Assembly: GCF_035013165.1 (NCBI RefSeq)
Contig: NZ_JAYGJQ010000003.1
Location: 248,001-312,000 of the forward strand
DNA from: Bacteriovorax sp. PP10
Lineage (GTDB): Bacteria > Bdellovibrionota > Bacteriovoracia > Bacteriovoracales > Bacteriovoracaceae
Direction of reading: 5' to 3'
DNA: 64,000 bases
Positions 50,863 to 58,658 of this stretch are shown piece by piece. The notes below the pieces were generated by a model. It was not told the origin of the DNA and did no database searches. It saw only the letters and a list, made by a program, of their open reading frames with translations. How positions within the stretch are numbered: the stretch's first letter is position 1; the number at the start of each line of letters is the position of its first letter. The position numbers and the translations under genes were made by a program.

Positions 50863-51594
50863 TTAACGTTTGGTCGAAAGTGTTGTTTCCATCCACTTTT
50901 TAATATCATTCAATTCCTGCTGATTAATTGAATGCCCCATTTTGGGGTAAGTCTGAAATGTTGGTTTGATAGTTGTTTTTTCTAAAAGTGCATTTGCTTC
51001 TGTGGCCTCACGAAGAGGAACTCTGTCATCTACAGTTCCATGTCCGATAAATACAGCGAGCCCCGATAGATTAAGTCCTGGCTTCATTTGTGTTTTAAGC
51101 GCCGGAAGAATTTTTCCACTAAGAGAAGCAATCCCTCTTACCATTTTGGGATTATTAAGAGCTAACTCATAAGTCATCATTCCGCCCTGGCTAAAACCCA
51201 CGAGAAGAACTTTATCTGCTTCGGTATGATACTTCACAGTTGCGGCCTTAATAAAATCTTCTAAAATTTTTAAATGTTTTTTAACTGTCGCTTCGGCCAT
51301 ACTTTGTTCGTTAGGCTGAAGCCCGTACCACTGATAACTTCCTGGAGCGAGCATCATAGGTGCTTGCACAGATAAATAAGTATAGTCGGGAGAAAACTCC
51401 TGCTTTAATTCAAATAAATCTTCTTCATTGCTTCCATAACCGTGAAGAAAAATAACCAGCGGCCTGCTTTGAACAGCACTATGAACCACTTTAGGTTCTG
51501 CTACTAAATATTTTAAAGGAAGGTCCGTTTGAAGTTTGTTTTCTGCATGTACCATTGTTGCCATCGCTAGGAGAATAAGTGTTATTATTTTCAT
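50863..51594 (-). CDS. Exported alpha/beta hydrolase (carboxylesterase/phospholipase type)
   Basis: 243 residues, signal peptide ~1-17 (TMVHA). LVIFLHGYGSNEEDLF (oxyanion), the nucleophile elbow GFSQGGMMTYELAL, an acid in GHGTVDDRVPLREA and the His in YPKMGHSINQQEL complete a Ser-Asp-His triad. Matches the phospholipase/carboxylesterase (YpfH/Est) family. Periplasmic location unusual for it but the leader is clear. First gene of a three-gene operon with gloA and yaiI. Confidence 0.87.
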   Translation of the reverse strand: MKIITLILLAMATMVHAENKLQTDLPLKYLVAEPKVVHSAVQSRPLVIFLHGYGSNEEDLFELKQEFSPDYTYLSVQAPMMLAPGSYQWYGLQPNEQSMAEATVKKHLKILEDFIKAATVKYHTEADKVLLVGFSQGGMMTYELALNNPKMVRGIASLSGKILPALKTQMKPGLNLSGLAVFIGHGTVDDRVPLREATEANALLEKTTIKPTFQTYPKMGHSINQQELNDIKKWMETTLSTKR

Positions 51595-51703
51595 GATTTT
51601 TGCTCGGTAAGAGGCGTAGTCCTTAAAACTATAAACCTCTAATCACCACGAGTCCAAGCTATTTTTAACATTGTGCTGTATTTCAATTTCGTATTAATTT
51701 GAT

Positions 51704-51709
51704 CATAAT
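51704..51709 (+). promoter_or_regulatory. -10 element, leaderless start of the MFS gene
   Basis: CATAAT, six bases, ATG at 51716; TTTCAA lies at a 17-base spacer upstream. No Shine-Dalgarno sequence. Confidence 0.4.
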
Positions 51710-51715
51710 ACTGTA

Positions 51716-52927
51716 ATGAAAAACTCTCAGGCAAAAATGACATTTATCTTTGTTACTATTTTATTAGATGCTATCGGAATAGGTCTTGTTATTCCTATAT
51801 TACCGGAAGTCATCAGACGTTTTGGAACCGACGAAACATTCGTCAGTTCTTATTATGGGTACTTTATTTCAATCTATGCCTTCATGCTATTTATCGCCTC
51901 TCCATTTTTAGGTTCACTCTCAGATCGTTTTGGAAGAAGACCGGTTCTCTTAATGTCACTATGTGGGGGCGGACTCGATTACCTTTTAATGGCCTTTGCT
52001 CCAAGCCTGACAATTTTATTTATTGGAAGGATTATTTCCGGACTAACCGGTGCAAGCATGACAGTTGCTGCTTCTTATATCGCAGATATTTCTACCGATG
52101 AAAACCGTACAGCAAACTTCGGAATGATCGGTGCTGCTTTTGGTATTGGTTTTGTCATTGGCCCAGCACTTGGCGGACTAGTGGGATCGTTCGGTCACAA
52201 CTGGCCTTTCATCATTGCTGCCGGATTATCTCTGACTAACTTTGCTTTTGGTTTATTCGTTTTACCTGAATCACTTCCGGCATCAAAACGTAAATTAAAA
52301 ATTGACCGCTCAAAATTAAATCCTATCAAGTCAGTGATCACTGCTCTTTTTCACTCGCCTGCTGCTGTTTTAGTATGGGCCTTTTTTCTAGTGAACCTTG
52401 CAGGGCAATCCCATCCAAGTATCTGGGCGCTTTATACCAACTATAAATTTGGGTGGAGTACTTTAGAAATCGGAATTTCTCTGACGATTGTAGGTCTAGC
52501 GTTTGGAACCGGACAAGGTGTAACAACAAGAATTGTCGTTCCAAAAATTGGTGAATTAAAATCTGTTATCTACGGATCTGTTCTGATGATTTTTAACTAT
52601 CTACTTTATGCTCTGGTAACAAAATCATGGATGATTTATGGGGCGACATCGCTTTTATTATTCACCAACATCGTCATGCCTTCATTACAGTCGATGATTT
52701 CAAAAGGCACACCTTCTGAAGAACAAGGCGAATTGCAAGGAACTTTGTTTTCTATCGCCAGCTTAACTTCAATTATCGGGCCACTTTTATACACTGGTTT
52801 GTTTTCCTACTTCACAAAACCAAATCACTACGCACTTCCAGGTGCCCCGTATGTTGCGGCTTCATTCATCTCTTTTTTATGTCTTATGTTAGTCTTTATG
52901 AATCGCCGTAAGATTATTGCAAGGTAA
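51716..52927 (+). CDS. MFS transporter, TetA-like branch
   Basis: 403 residues, 12 predicted membrane helices. DAIGIGLVIPILPEVIRRFG is the TetA-type TM1 motif and GSLSDRFGRRPVLLMSL is the canonical MFS loop 2-3 motif. GRIISGLTGASMTVAASYIAD follows in TM4. TetA-family proteins are proton-driven drug or metabolite exporters. Tetracycline resistance cannot be inferred from this similarity. Followed by a hydrolase gene 51 bases later. Confidence 0.88.
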   Translation: MKNSQAKMTFIFVTILLDAIGIGLVIPILPEVIRRFGTDETFVSSYYGYFISIYAFMLFIASPFLGSLSDRFGRRPVLLMSLCGGGLDYLLMAFAPSLTILFIGRIISGLTGASMTVAASYIADISTDENRTANFGMIGAAFGIGFVIGPALGGLVGSFGHNWPFIIAAGLSLTNFAFGLFVLPESLPASKRKLKIDRSKLNPIKSVITALFHSPAAVLVWAFFLVNLAGQSHPSIWALYTNYKFGWSTLEIGISLTIVGLAFGTGQGVTTRIVVPKIGELKSVIYGSVLMIFNYLLYALVTKSWMIYGATSLLLFTNIVMPSLQSMISKGTPSEEQGELQGTLFSIASLTSIIGPLLYTGLFSYFTKPNHYALPGAPYVAASFISFLCLMLVFMNRRKIIAR

Positions 52928-52952
52928 TTTCTACACTAAATCATTTTAAATC

Positions 52953-52980
52953 ATCCGGAATCATGCTAAAAATTCCGGAT
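52953..52980. repeat. Perfect inverted repeat over the -10 and start codon of a hydrolase gene
   Basis: ATCCGGAAT (52953-52961) and ATTCCGGAT (52972-52980), nine bases each, with a ten-base centre CATGCTAAAA that contains the extended -10. The right arm includes the first two bases of the ATG. Operator or RNA hairpin; no T-run follows, so it is not a typical terminator. Confidence 0.75.
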
Positions 52981-53881
52981 GCGATTATTAGCTATCACAT
53001 TCTTTTTTCTTATGAGCACGGGCCTTCACGCTAAGGTTTCTGAACATGTATTCAAAATGAACACTTCGCAAGAGTGCTACATAAGAACTATCATCCAGTC
53101 GCCAGAAGGAATGAAAACAAAGGCCGACATGCTTTTTTTCATCGGCTTCGGTGATCGTGCTGATAACCACGACCCACTTTTTAAATTAATGAATGAGCAA
53201 GGAATTCGAGTGATCAGTTTTGATTACCCGACTCACGGTGAAAGCCGCTGTTCACATCTTGACTACGAAACTTTTACATCTCTATCTGATATGGCCCAGG
53301 AGATTGAAGAAAAAACTAGAGAAGACGTCAACCGTCCGCTCTTTGTTTCTGGATGGTCAACAGGCGGCCTACTTGCCGTGCGAATGATGCAAAATAATTA
53401 TCTGGCAGAAAGATTCGTTCAAGGATTAGTTTTAATTACACCAGGTATTTCGGTTTACACTTTCGTTGGTGGTGATGGGATCATCCGCGAAAAAACTCTT
53501 TTACAGAATCCTACGCCACCACACATGGGGCCACCAAGCCCGGTGAGTCCTTTTTTAACTCCGGTATTTGCCGTGAACTTAAAATTTAATTCGAGCCTTG
53601 CTAGAGGAAGTCACTTGCCCAACTTTATCCCTACACTTGTCTTAGTCGCAGGCGAAAAACTCGACAAGTATGTCAAAACTCCCGTTCTAAAAGAATGGAT
53701 AAAAAAAGAAAGAATAACTAAAAATAATCTCACTGCCTTTCAATGTGAAAATTCAATGCATGAAATGGACAATGAGATTGGAACCATTGGCCCGACAGTG
53801 AGAAACCTGATCAAAGATTTTGTAAACAACCAACAAGACAAGATCAGGCCTTACGATACGGCCGCTTGTAAAAGTTTATAA
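52979..53881 (+). CDS. Exported alpha/beta hydrolase
   Basis: 300 residues. Signal peptide ~1-18 (STGLHA). Nucleophile elbow VSGWSTGGLLAVRMM, an earlier YPTHGESRC oxyanion-like segment and a C-terminal ENSMHEMDNE with the likely catalytic His. Resembles serine aminopeptidase-S33-type lysophospholipases. No ribosome-binding site; TGCTAAAAA ends six bases before the ATG, inside the inverted repeat 52953-52980. The 3' end overlaps the convergent MAPEG gene by 31 bases. Confidence 0.8.
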   Translation: MRLLAITFFFLMSTGLHAKVSEHVFKMNTSQECYIRTIIQSPEGMKTKADMLFFIGFGDRADNHDPLFKLMNEQGIRVISFDYPTHGESRCSHLDYETFTSLSDMAQEIEEKTREDVNRPLFVSGWSTGGLLAVRMMQNNYLAERFVQGLVLITPGISVYTFVGGDGIIREKTLLQNPTPPHMGPPSPVSPFLTPVFAVNLKFNSSLARGSHLPNFIPTLVLVAGEKLDKYVKTPVLKEWIKKERITKNNLTAFQCENSMHEMDNEIGTIGPTVRNLIKDFVNNQQDKIRPYDTAACKSL

Positions 53882-54282
53882 CCCAAACTCAATCCCATAT
53901 ATAAAAGAGCGATCCAACTTCCTACGTAAGCAAGCATACGTGGTGTGATTTTATTTGAAGTCACATGAATGAAGGCGTGGATGCATCTAAAAAAAACATA
54001 AATCCATGCGGCCCAAAGCATTTTCGAATCCACGTGAAATGTAATCACTGAAAAAGCACACACCATATAAAACAAAACAGGCGCTTCAAAAAGATTAACA
54101 AAGTGACGGTCTGCCTGAAGCATAAGTCTGGGAGCATCTCCAGTATTGTAGGTTTTAAAGTACGTTATATTGATGTCTTTGTTTTTTACCGCAAGAACTC
54201 GCATAACAAACATCCTCATCATCACGATAACGGTCAAAATCATCATCGCCAGGCATGGGAAGTACATAAGGTTTTGGTTCAT
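53851..54282 (-). CDS. MAPEG family membrane protein
   Basis: 143 residues, four membrane helices. The conserved centre LMLQADRHFVNLFEAPVLFYMV (the N-x-x-E-x-x-P motif), followed by WIYVFFRCIHAFIH with R-x-x-H, is the MAPEG signature (glutathione-S-transferase/leukotriene-type). Substrate unknown. Convergent overlap of 31 bases with the upstream hydrolase gene. Confidence 0.9.
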   Translation of the reverse strand: MNQNLMYFPCLAMMILTVIVMMRMFVMRVLAVKNKDINITYFKTYNTGDAPRLMLQADRHFVNLFEAPVLFYMVCAFSVITFHVDSKMLWAAWIYVFFRCIHAFIHVTSNKITPRMLAYVGSWIALLYMGLSLGYKLLQAAVS

Positions 54283-54464
54283 AAAATTACCTATTTAAAA
54301 GGGTTGTAGAGTCCAACTACCAATTTATAGAGGCAGATTTATTTAGACAAACAAAAAACGCTTTTATCTATCTTATTGAGAACACATTCTTTTCCCGAAT
54401 AGCTTTATTCGGATCCGACTAGTGCCTTATGATGATTTAATCTTTTCAACGAGGGTAAGAACAA

Positions 54465-55133
54465 ATGGATAAAATGGTAGACGCAAAGATGGATCAACTG
54501 AAAGCAGCTCTTAATCAGTCAGTAAGTATGATCGTCAATTCCTATGAAAACATGCCTTGGGACAATAAAGAATTTTACGCCAACTATATCGCCCAAACGT
54601 TTTACTACGTACGCCATTCAACTCGTATGCTTGCGACAAGTGCCGGTCGTCTATCCTATGAACAGCAACAAAATCTACACCTAAGATTTTTAAAGCATCT
54701 CGGTGAAGAAGCAGGTCATGAAAAATTAGCAATCAATGACCTTAAGGCCTTAGGTTATACTCTTAATGATTTTAAAGAACTCAATGCCACTCGCTGCTTT
54801 TATGAGCCTCAATATTTTAAAATTGAACACAAAGACCCACTAGCGATTATGGGTTACATTCTTTATCTTGAAGTACTGGCCCAAAATATTTGTCCGCCGT
54901 TATCAAAAAAACTTACCGCTCTTTACGGAAAGAAAACTGCAACCTTCTTGATTGTTCACGGTGAAGAGGATCCTCATCACGTTGAAGAAGCTCAGAAGAT
55001 GTTGGCGACTCTTCCGCCTGAGGCCCTGGCCATTATTACTGAAAATCTTGAGCAGTCATCATTTGCTTTTAATCTAATGATGAAAGAAATCAGCGATTCA
55101 GTACAGCTTGCTAAATGGAAAAAGGCCGCTTAA
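54465..55133 (+). CDS. Heme-oxygenase-like diiron (HDO) enzyme
   Basis: 222 residues, all-helical. Metal ligands in the HDO pattern are all there: E82-x2-H85 (GEEAGHEKL), E136 (LYLEVLAQ), and H165-x3-D169-x2-H172 (HGEEDPHHVEEA). This set matches UndA/SznF-type non-heme iron proteins and the TenA-like iron-containing redox family. Such enzymes do oxidative chemistry on fatty acids or amino acid derivatives. Good GAGGG site before the ATG. Followed by a co-directional gene after 27 bases, likely one operon. Confidence 0.85.
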   Translation: MDKMVDAKMDQLKAALNQSVSMIVNSYENMPWDNKEFYANYIAQTFYYVRHSTRMLATSAGRLSYEQQQNLHLRFLKHLGEEAGHEKLAINDLKALGYTLNDFKELNATRCFYEPQYFKIEHKDPLAIMGYILYLEVLAQNICPPLSKKLTALYGKKTATFLIVHGEEDPHHVEEAQKMLATLPPEALAIITENLEQSSFAFNLMMKEISDSVQLAKWKKAA

Positions 55134-55160
55134 TTTAAAATTCTTTTGAGAGGACATTTT

Positions 55161-55874
55161 ATGAGTAGTGAAAATGAAATCATCAATTTCGATGACATTG
55201 ATGTGTATTTGCTAAATGGGATTAAAAGAAATAACCCGAAAGCGCTCCATGGAATTTACCAGCAAACTTTTCAGTGCTGGTACAATACCTGGAACCACTA
55301 CTATCATGGTGAGTATGAAACCGATGTGAAATTAAGCTCCACAGAATTCACCAGACAAGATGAAATCCTGGCACTCTTTTACAAAGGTGAATGTTTTGCC
55401 ACGACATTTTTTAAAGAAGTAAACTGGGACGATGAGACAGCACCACTCGACTCTTATTTCAATCCCTGGAATGAAGAAGTCATGGAAGGCCTGATCGCCA
55501 GAGGAAAAAACATTTTAATCTGCAGTCAGTTCACAGTGGCCCGCAATTTTAGAGACCGAAAAGTAGACATCCCATGGAAGTATATTTTATCCGGATTTAA
55601 CATGAAGCGCTTTTTAGAAAGTGAAACTGATGCCATGACAGGAACCATGCGAGTGAGTAAAGGCATGGGAAGAATGTCAGTTGAGGCCGGTGGGACTCCT
55701 CTTGCTACCAATGTTCCATGTAAAGATCACGAAGGCGAACTCGTAGACATGATTGCTTTCTTTCAGAATGAAGTGCGAGTTGTTTATAAGAAAAATCCGT
55801 GGCATCCCAAATTTGATAAAGTCTGGGACAGGCTTAATGGGAAATTTAAATCTCAGTGGAAACTTGTGGCCTGA
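55161..55874 (+). CDS. Uncharacterised protein, possible GNAT-fold enzyme
   Basis: 237 residues from ATG 55161 with GAGAGGA upstream (TTG 55146 is an in-frame alternative). Mid-protein EILALFYKGECFATTFFKEV then NILICSQFTVARNFRDRKVD has the strand-then-basic-turn look of an acetyl- or acyl-transferase (GNAT, FeeM/autoinducer synthase style), with the V-x-R-x-F-R block where CoA phosphates would bind. No firm family match. Second gene after the HDO enzyme; its end overlaps the convergent histidine kinase by 22 bases. Confidence 0.65.
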   Translation: MSSENEIINFDDIDVYLLNGIKRNNPKALHGIYQQTFQCWYNTWNHYYHGEYETDVKLSSTEFTRQDEILALFYKGECFATTFFKEVNWDDETAPLDSYFNPWNEEVMEGLIARGKNILICSQFTVARNFRDRKVDIPWKYILSGFNMKRFLESETDAMTGTMRVSKGMGRMSVEAGGTPLATNVPCKDHEGELVDMIAFFQNEVRVVYKKNPWHPKFDKVWDRLNGKFKSQWKLVA

Positions 55875-57265
55875 TCATTCAGTGGGAAGGCCGGAAGGCT
55901 TACCAGAATGCGCGTACCGCTGGCATCAACGTGCTGCCCGGAAAATGCTTTTACCTGGCCACCAAAAATTTCTGCATAGTTTTTAACTAACGGCATACCA
56001 AAACCAGTTCCTCGTTCGCCATTCGTGCCAAGAGTGGTAAACGAAGACTCAAACTCAAAAAGGTTCGATAAGAACTTATCATTCATCCCCACTCCATAAT
56101 CCTGTACATCGAAATGCACCTGATTTTTTTCTTCATAAGCTGTCACGACAACTTCTGAATTAGGGTAAGAGAATTTAAGAGCATTAGAAATAATGTTTGA
56201 TGCTACCGAGTGGATAAATGTCACTTTATCGACATTGATCACCACATCGTTGGGAACTTTATTGATCAGAATCAATTTCACATTTTTATTTTCAAATCGA
56301 TCGCCGAATAAATCTTTAATCTCAGCAAAACACTCTTCTATTGTGACAGGTGCAAGTTTAATGGCCGCCGTTTTAGCATACTCCATCTCTTTGACGTGTC
56401 TGGCGATTTCACTAATGGAATCAAGATTTTTCAATAAACGAACTGAAGCTTCCACCACTTTTGGATCTTCAGAGTGCGACAGTCTGCTCGATTGTAAAAT
56501 TAAAACCTGAAGGGCATTTGAAATATCGTGAACAACCACGCGGAGTAATTTTTCTTTTTGAATTTTAGATGCCAGAAGCTCTGCTGTTCGCTCTCTTACT
56601 AAATGCTCCAGGCGCTCTGTCTTTTCTTTGTTCAATTCCTGGATCGCAAATACCGGCAAGATAATAGAGGCCGTAATATAATTTAAAAAGGCCGATCCGT
56701 ATCCCACGACTTCCGTTCCCGGAGTCAGTCGATTGAAGGCGTAATGGAAGCAGCAAAATACTCCCAGACCAAACACCACACTTGCCATGAACTGCTGAAC
56801 GAATGTGGCCTCGCCTTTTTTAATGACGAACGTTGTATAGATGGCCTCCATCAAAGGAAAAGCGGCCAGGAGACAAACGGGAAATGATAAAATAAAAAAT
56901 GGCATTCCCAAAAAATAATTAGTGAGAGTCAGTGCAATGACTGCAAAAAAACTAATTGTATATTTTCTCAAATTTAACTTGAGCCCATACGAGCGCATAA
57001 GAAAATTTGCCATGATATAAATTGGAAAAAGATTCACGATGAAAACTAAACTAAGAGCTAACTTTCCAGCTGGAAAAGCACCTTCGATAAGAAAAACAAC
57101 GAGCACGAGAATCCAGTACGTGGATAATTCACGAAAGATTTTTTCCTTCATTTTATAATGAAGAAACAGATAAGTTGCGAAGTTAATCAAAACAAACGCC
57201 GCAAAAAATCCAAATAAAAATAATAACTCTCTAGGCATACGATATTCATACCCCATTAAATGCAT
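55853..57265 (-). CDS. Membrane-bound sensor histidine kinase
   Basis: 470 residues. About seven hydrophobic segments (~12-36, 48-63, 68-92, 103-120, 122-138, 155-178, 190-208) form a 7TM-like sensor. A short coiled coil is followed by H246 in VVVHDISNALQV (an unusual H-D-I-S-N H-box), N-box SNIISNALKFSYP, DYGVGM and GERGTGFGMPLVKNYAE. Orphan: no response regulator beside it. Start unclear among M1, M4 and M10; M1 is given. Confidence 0.85.
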   Translation of the reverse strand: MHLMGYEYRMPRELLFLFGFFAAFVLINFATYLFLHYKMKEKIFRELSTYWILVLVVFLIEGAFPAGKLALSLVFIVNLFPIYIMANFLMRSYGLKLNLRKYTISFFAVIALTLTNYFLGMPFFILSFPVCLLAAFPLMEAIYTTFVIKKGEATFVQQFMASVVFGLGVFCCFHYAFNRLTPGTEVVGYGSAFLNYITASIILPVFAIQELNKEKTERLEHLVRERTAELLASKIQKEKLLRVVVHDISNALQVLILQSSRLSHSEDPKVVEASVRLLKNLDSISEIARHVKEMEYAKTAAIKLAPVTIEECFAEIKDLFGDRFENKNVKLILINKVPNDVVINVDKVTFIHSVASNIISNALKFSYPNSEVVVTAYEEKNQVHFDVQDYGVGMNDKFLSNLFEFESSFTTLGTNGERGTGFGMPLVKNYAEIFGGQVKAFSGQHVDASGTRILVSLPAFPLNDQATSFH

Positions 57266-57462
57266 AAATTAAAGTATTTAGGCGAGAAGCGTAAAAAGAA
57301 TATATTCCATAGCTTAACTCATTTTTTCTCAATAAAATCAATACGTTTAGAAACACCTAGCTAATTGCTTTTTGTTTGGCCTGAATTATCAACTTTAGTG
57401 GCTCCATGATTGCAATTTACCAATGAGAGTTTGAACGCTTTCTAATTAACAAGGAGATATAT

Positions 57463-57909
57463 ATGCAAACTAAAAATTTTGCTCTCATAGGTGGTTTAAT
57501 AATGCTGATGATGGGGCTAATTTCCTTTGTCCCGGCGATGAATGTGACTGAAGGGTTACCCCCCTTGTACATTAACGCCAGCTACGGAATGTTTCTCGAT
57601 TTATTCCCGATGAACGTTTTTAATAAGGTGGCATTGGTGGTTTTTGGTATTGGTGGTCTAATGGCCTACTTTACCACTAAGGATACTCTGCACTATTCAA
57701 TCATGTTTTCAAAACTCGTCTTTTGGGTGATGGGTGCTCTGGCCATCTTAGGATTGTTCCCACAAACGAATACGCTTTTTGGTTACTGGCCATTATTTGG
57801 ATTTGAAATTATCGCTCATGGAATTTTTGCCGTGATTGGTGGTTACTATGGATACATTGCCAATAAGGAAGACACATTTCATCTACCTCACAGAATGCAT
57901 AAAATTTAA
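57463..57909 (+). CDS. Four-helix membrane protein, DUF4383-like
   Basis: 148 residues, four membrane helices (~7-27, 55-75, 83-103, 116-136). LPPLYINASYGMFLDLFPMNVFNKVALVVFG resembles the DUF4383 family pattern (a small integral membrane protein). Very strong AAGGAGATATAT ribosome-binding site. Function unknown. Confidence 0.75.
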   Translation: MQTKNFALIGGLIMLMMGLISFVPAMNVTEGLPPLYINASYGMFLDLFPMNVFNKVALVVFGIGGLMAYFTTKDTLHYSIMFSKLVFWVMGALAILGLFPQTNTLFGYWPLFGFEIIAHGIFAVIGGYYGYIANKEDTFHLPHRMHKI

Positions 57910-57920
57910 TGTTTTTTTAC

Positions 57921-57962
57921 AGCGAAGACAAAACTTCAAAACTTTTGTCTTCGCTTTATTTT
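57921..57962. terminator. Bidirectional terminator
   Basis: 13-base stem AGCGAAGACAAAA/TTTTGTCTTCGCT with a nine-base loop. T-tracts flank both ends, serving the DUF4383-like gene (+) and the TrmK-like gene (-). Confidence 0.85.
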
Positions 57963-58468
57963 AAATCAAGAATATAAAGTGGTCTAAAACGTTTCCCTTC
58001 CGGCATAAGAATTTTTTCAGTGACGCCATAAATTTTCTGAAAATCAGCATCATCTAAATATTGAATCAAAACTTTTTCATCCGTGTGAGGAGAAAGAAGC
58101 AATCGTTTGGCATGCAGTTTCTTATTTTCAATAAGTGCACTTACAATGGTTTTAATCGTCAGGCCTCCAACACCAGCAACCAGCATTGTTCCATGTACAT
58201 CCATCTCTAACTCTTCGCCTGATAGCAGGTGAAGTGAGTATTTATGTTCAGGTTTAATCCGCCAGTATTGTTTTATTAGAGTTTCAAGTCGCTCCATAAT
58301 ATGCGGGACTTGATCAACGAAGTGGACTTCTGAAAACTGTGAAGTCTCGAGTGCTTTAATTCCTACGTAACCATGATCACAGCAGATATCCCATAATGGT
58401 TGGCCCTTGAGAGCATTATCAATAAAATGCTTCATACGTGCTGTTAATTTAGGATTAGGAAGTCTCAT
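57956..58468 (-). CDS. TrmK-like tRNA methyltransferase
   Basis: 170 residues. LWDICCDHGYVGIKAL is the SAM motif with the D-x-x-C-D-H of TrmK (m1A22 of tRNA). AGVGGLTIKTIVSAL is the second family motif. It is shorter than Bacillus TrmK (about 230), missing the C-terminal coiled coil. Family call firm; exact target inferred. Confidence 0.82.
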   Translation of the reverse strand: MRLPNPKLTARMKHFIDNALKGQPLWDICCDHGYVGIKALETSQFSEVHFVDQVPHIMERLETLIKQYWRIKPEHKYSLHLLSGEELEMDVHGTMLVAGVGGLTIKTIVSALIENKKLHAKRLLLSPHTDEKVLIQYLDDADFQKIYGVTEKILMPEGKRFRPLYILDLK

Positions 58469-58658
58469 ACTTTTGCTGTTTTTTAGTTATTGGACTTCAT
58501 GTTTATCAATTTTAAGTCCAGTTGTCATCAAATTGCCCGACGTTCACAGTCAGAGATCGCCAAGTATATGTACAAAAATGATCGTAAACCTCTTTTAAAC
58601 CTAAGGAAAGACGCCAATCACTCGATAATATTTACAAATATAATTACTAGGAAAGTGC

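Noticed and set aside
51716-52927. Tetracycline-resistance determinant
   Set aside because: TetA-type motifs occur in many unrelated MFS exporters; no TetR gene is adjacent.
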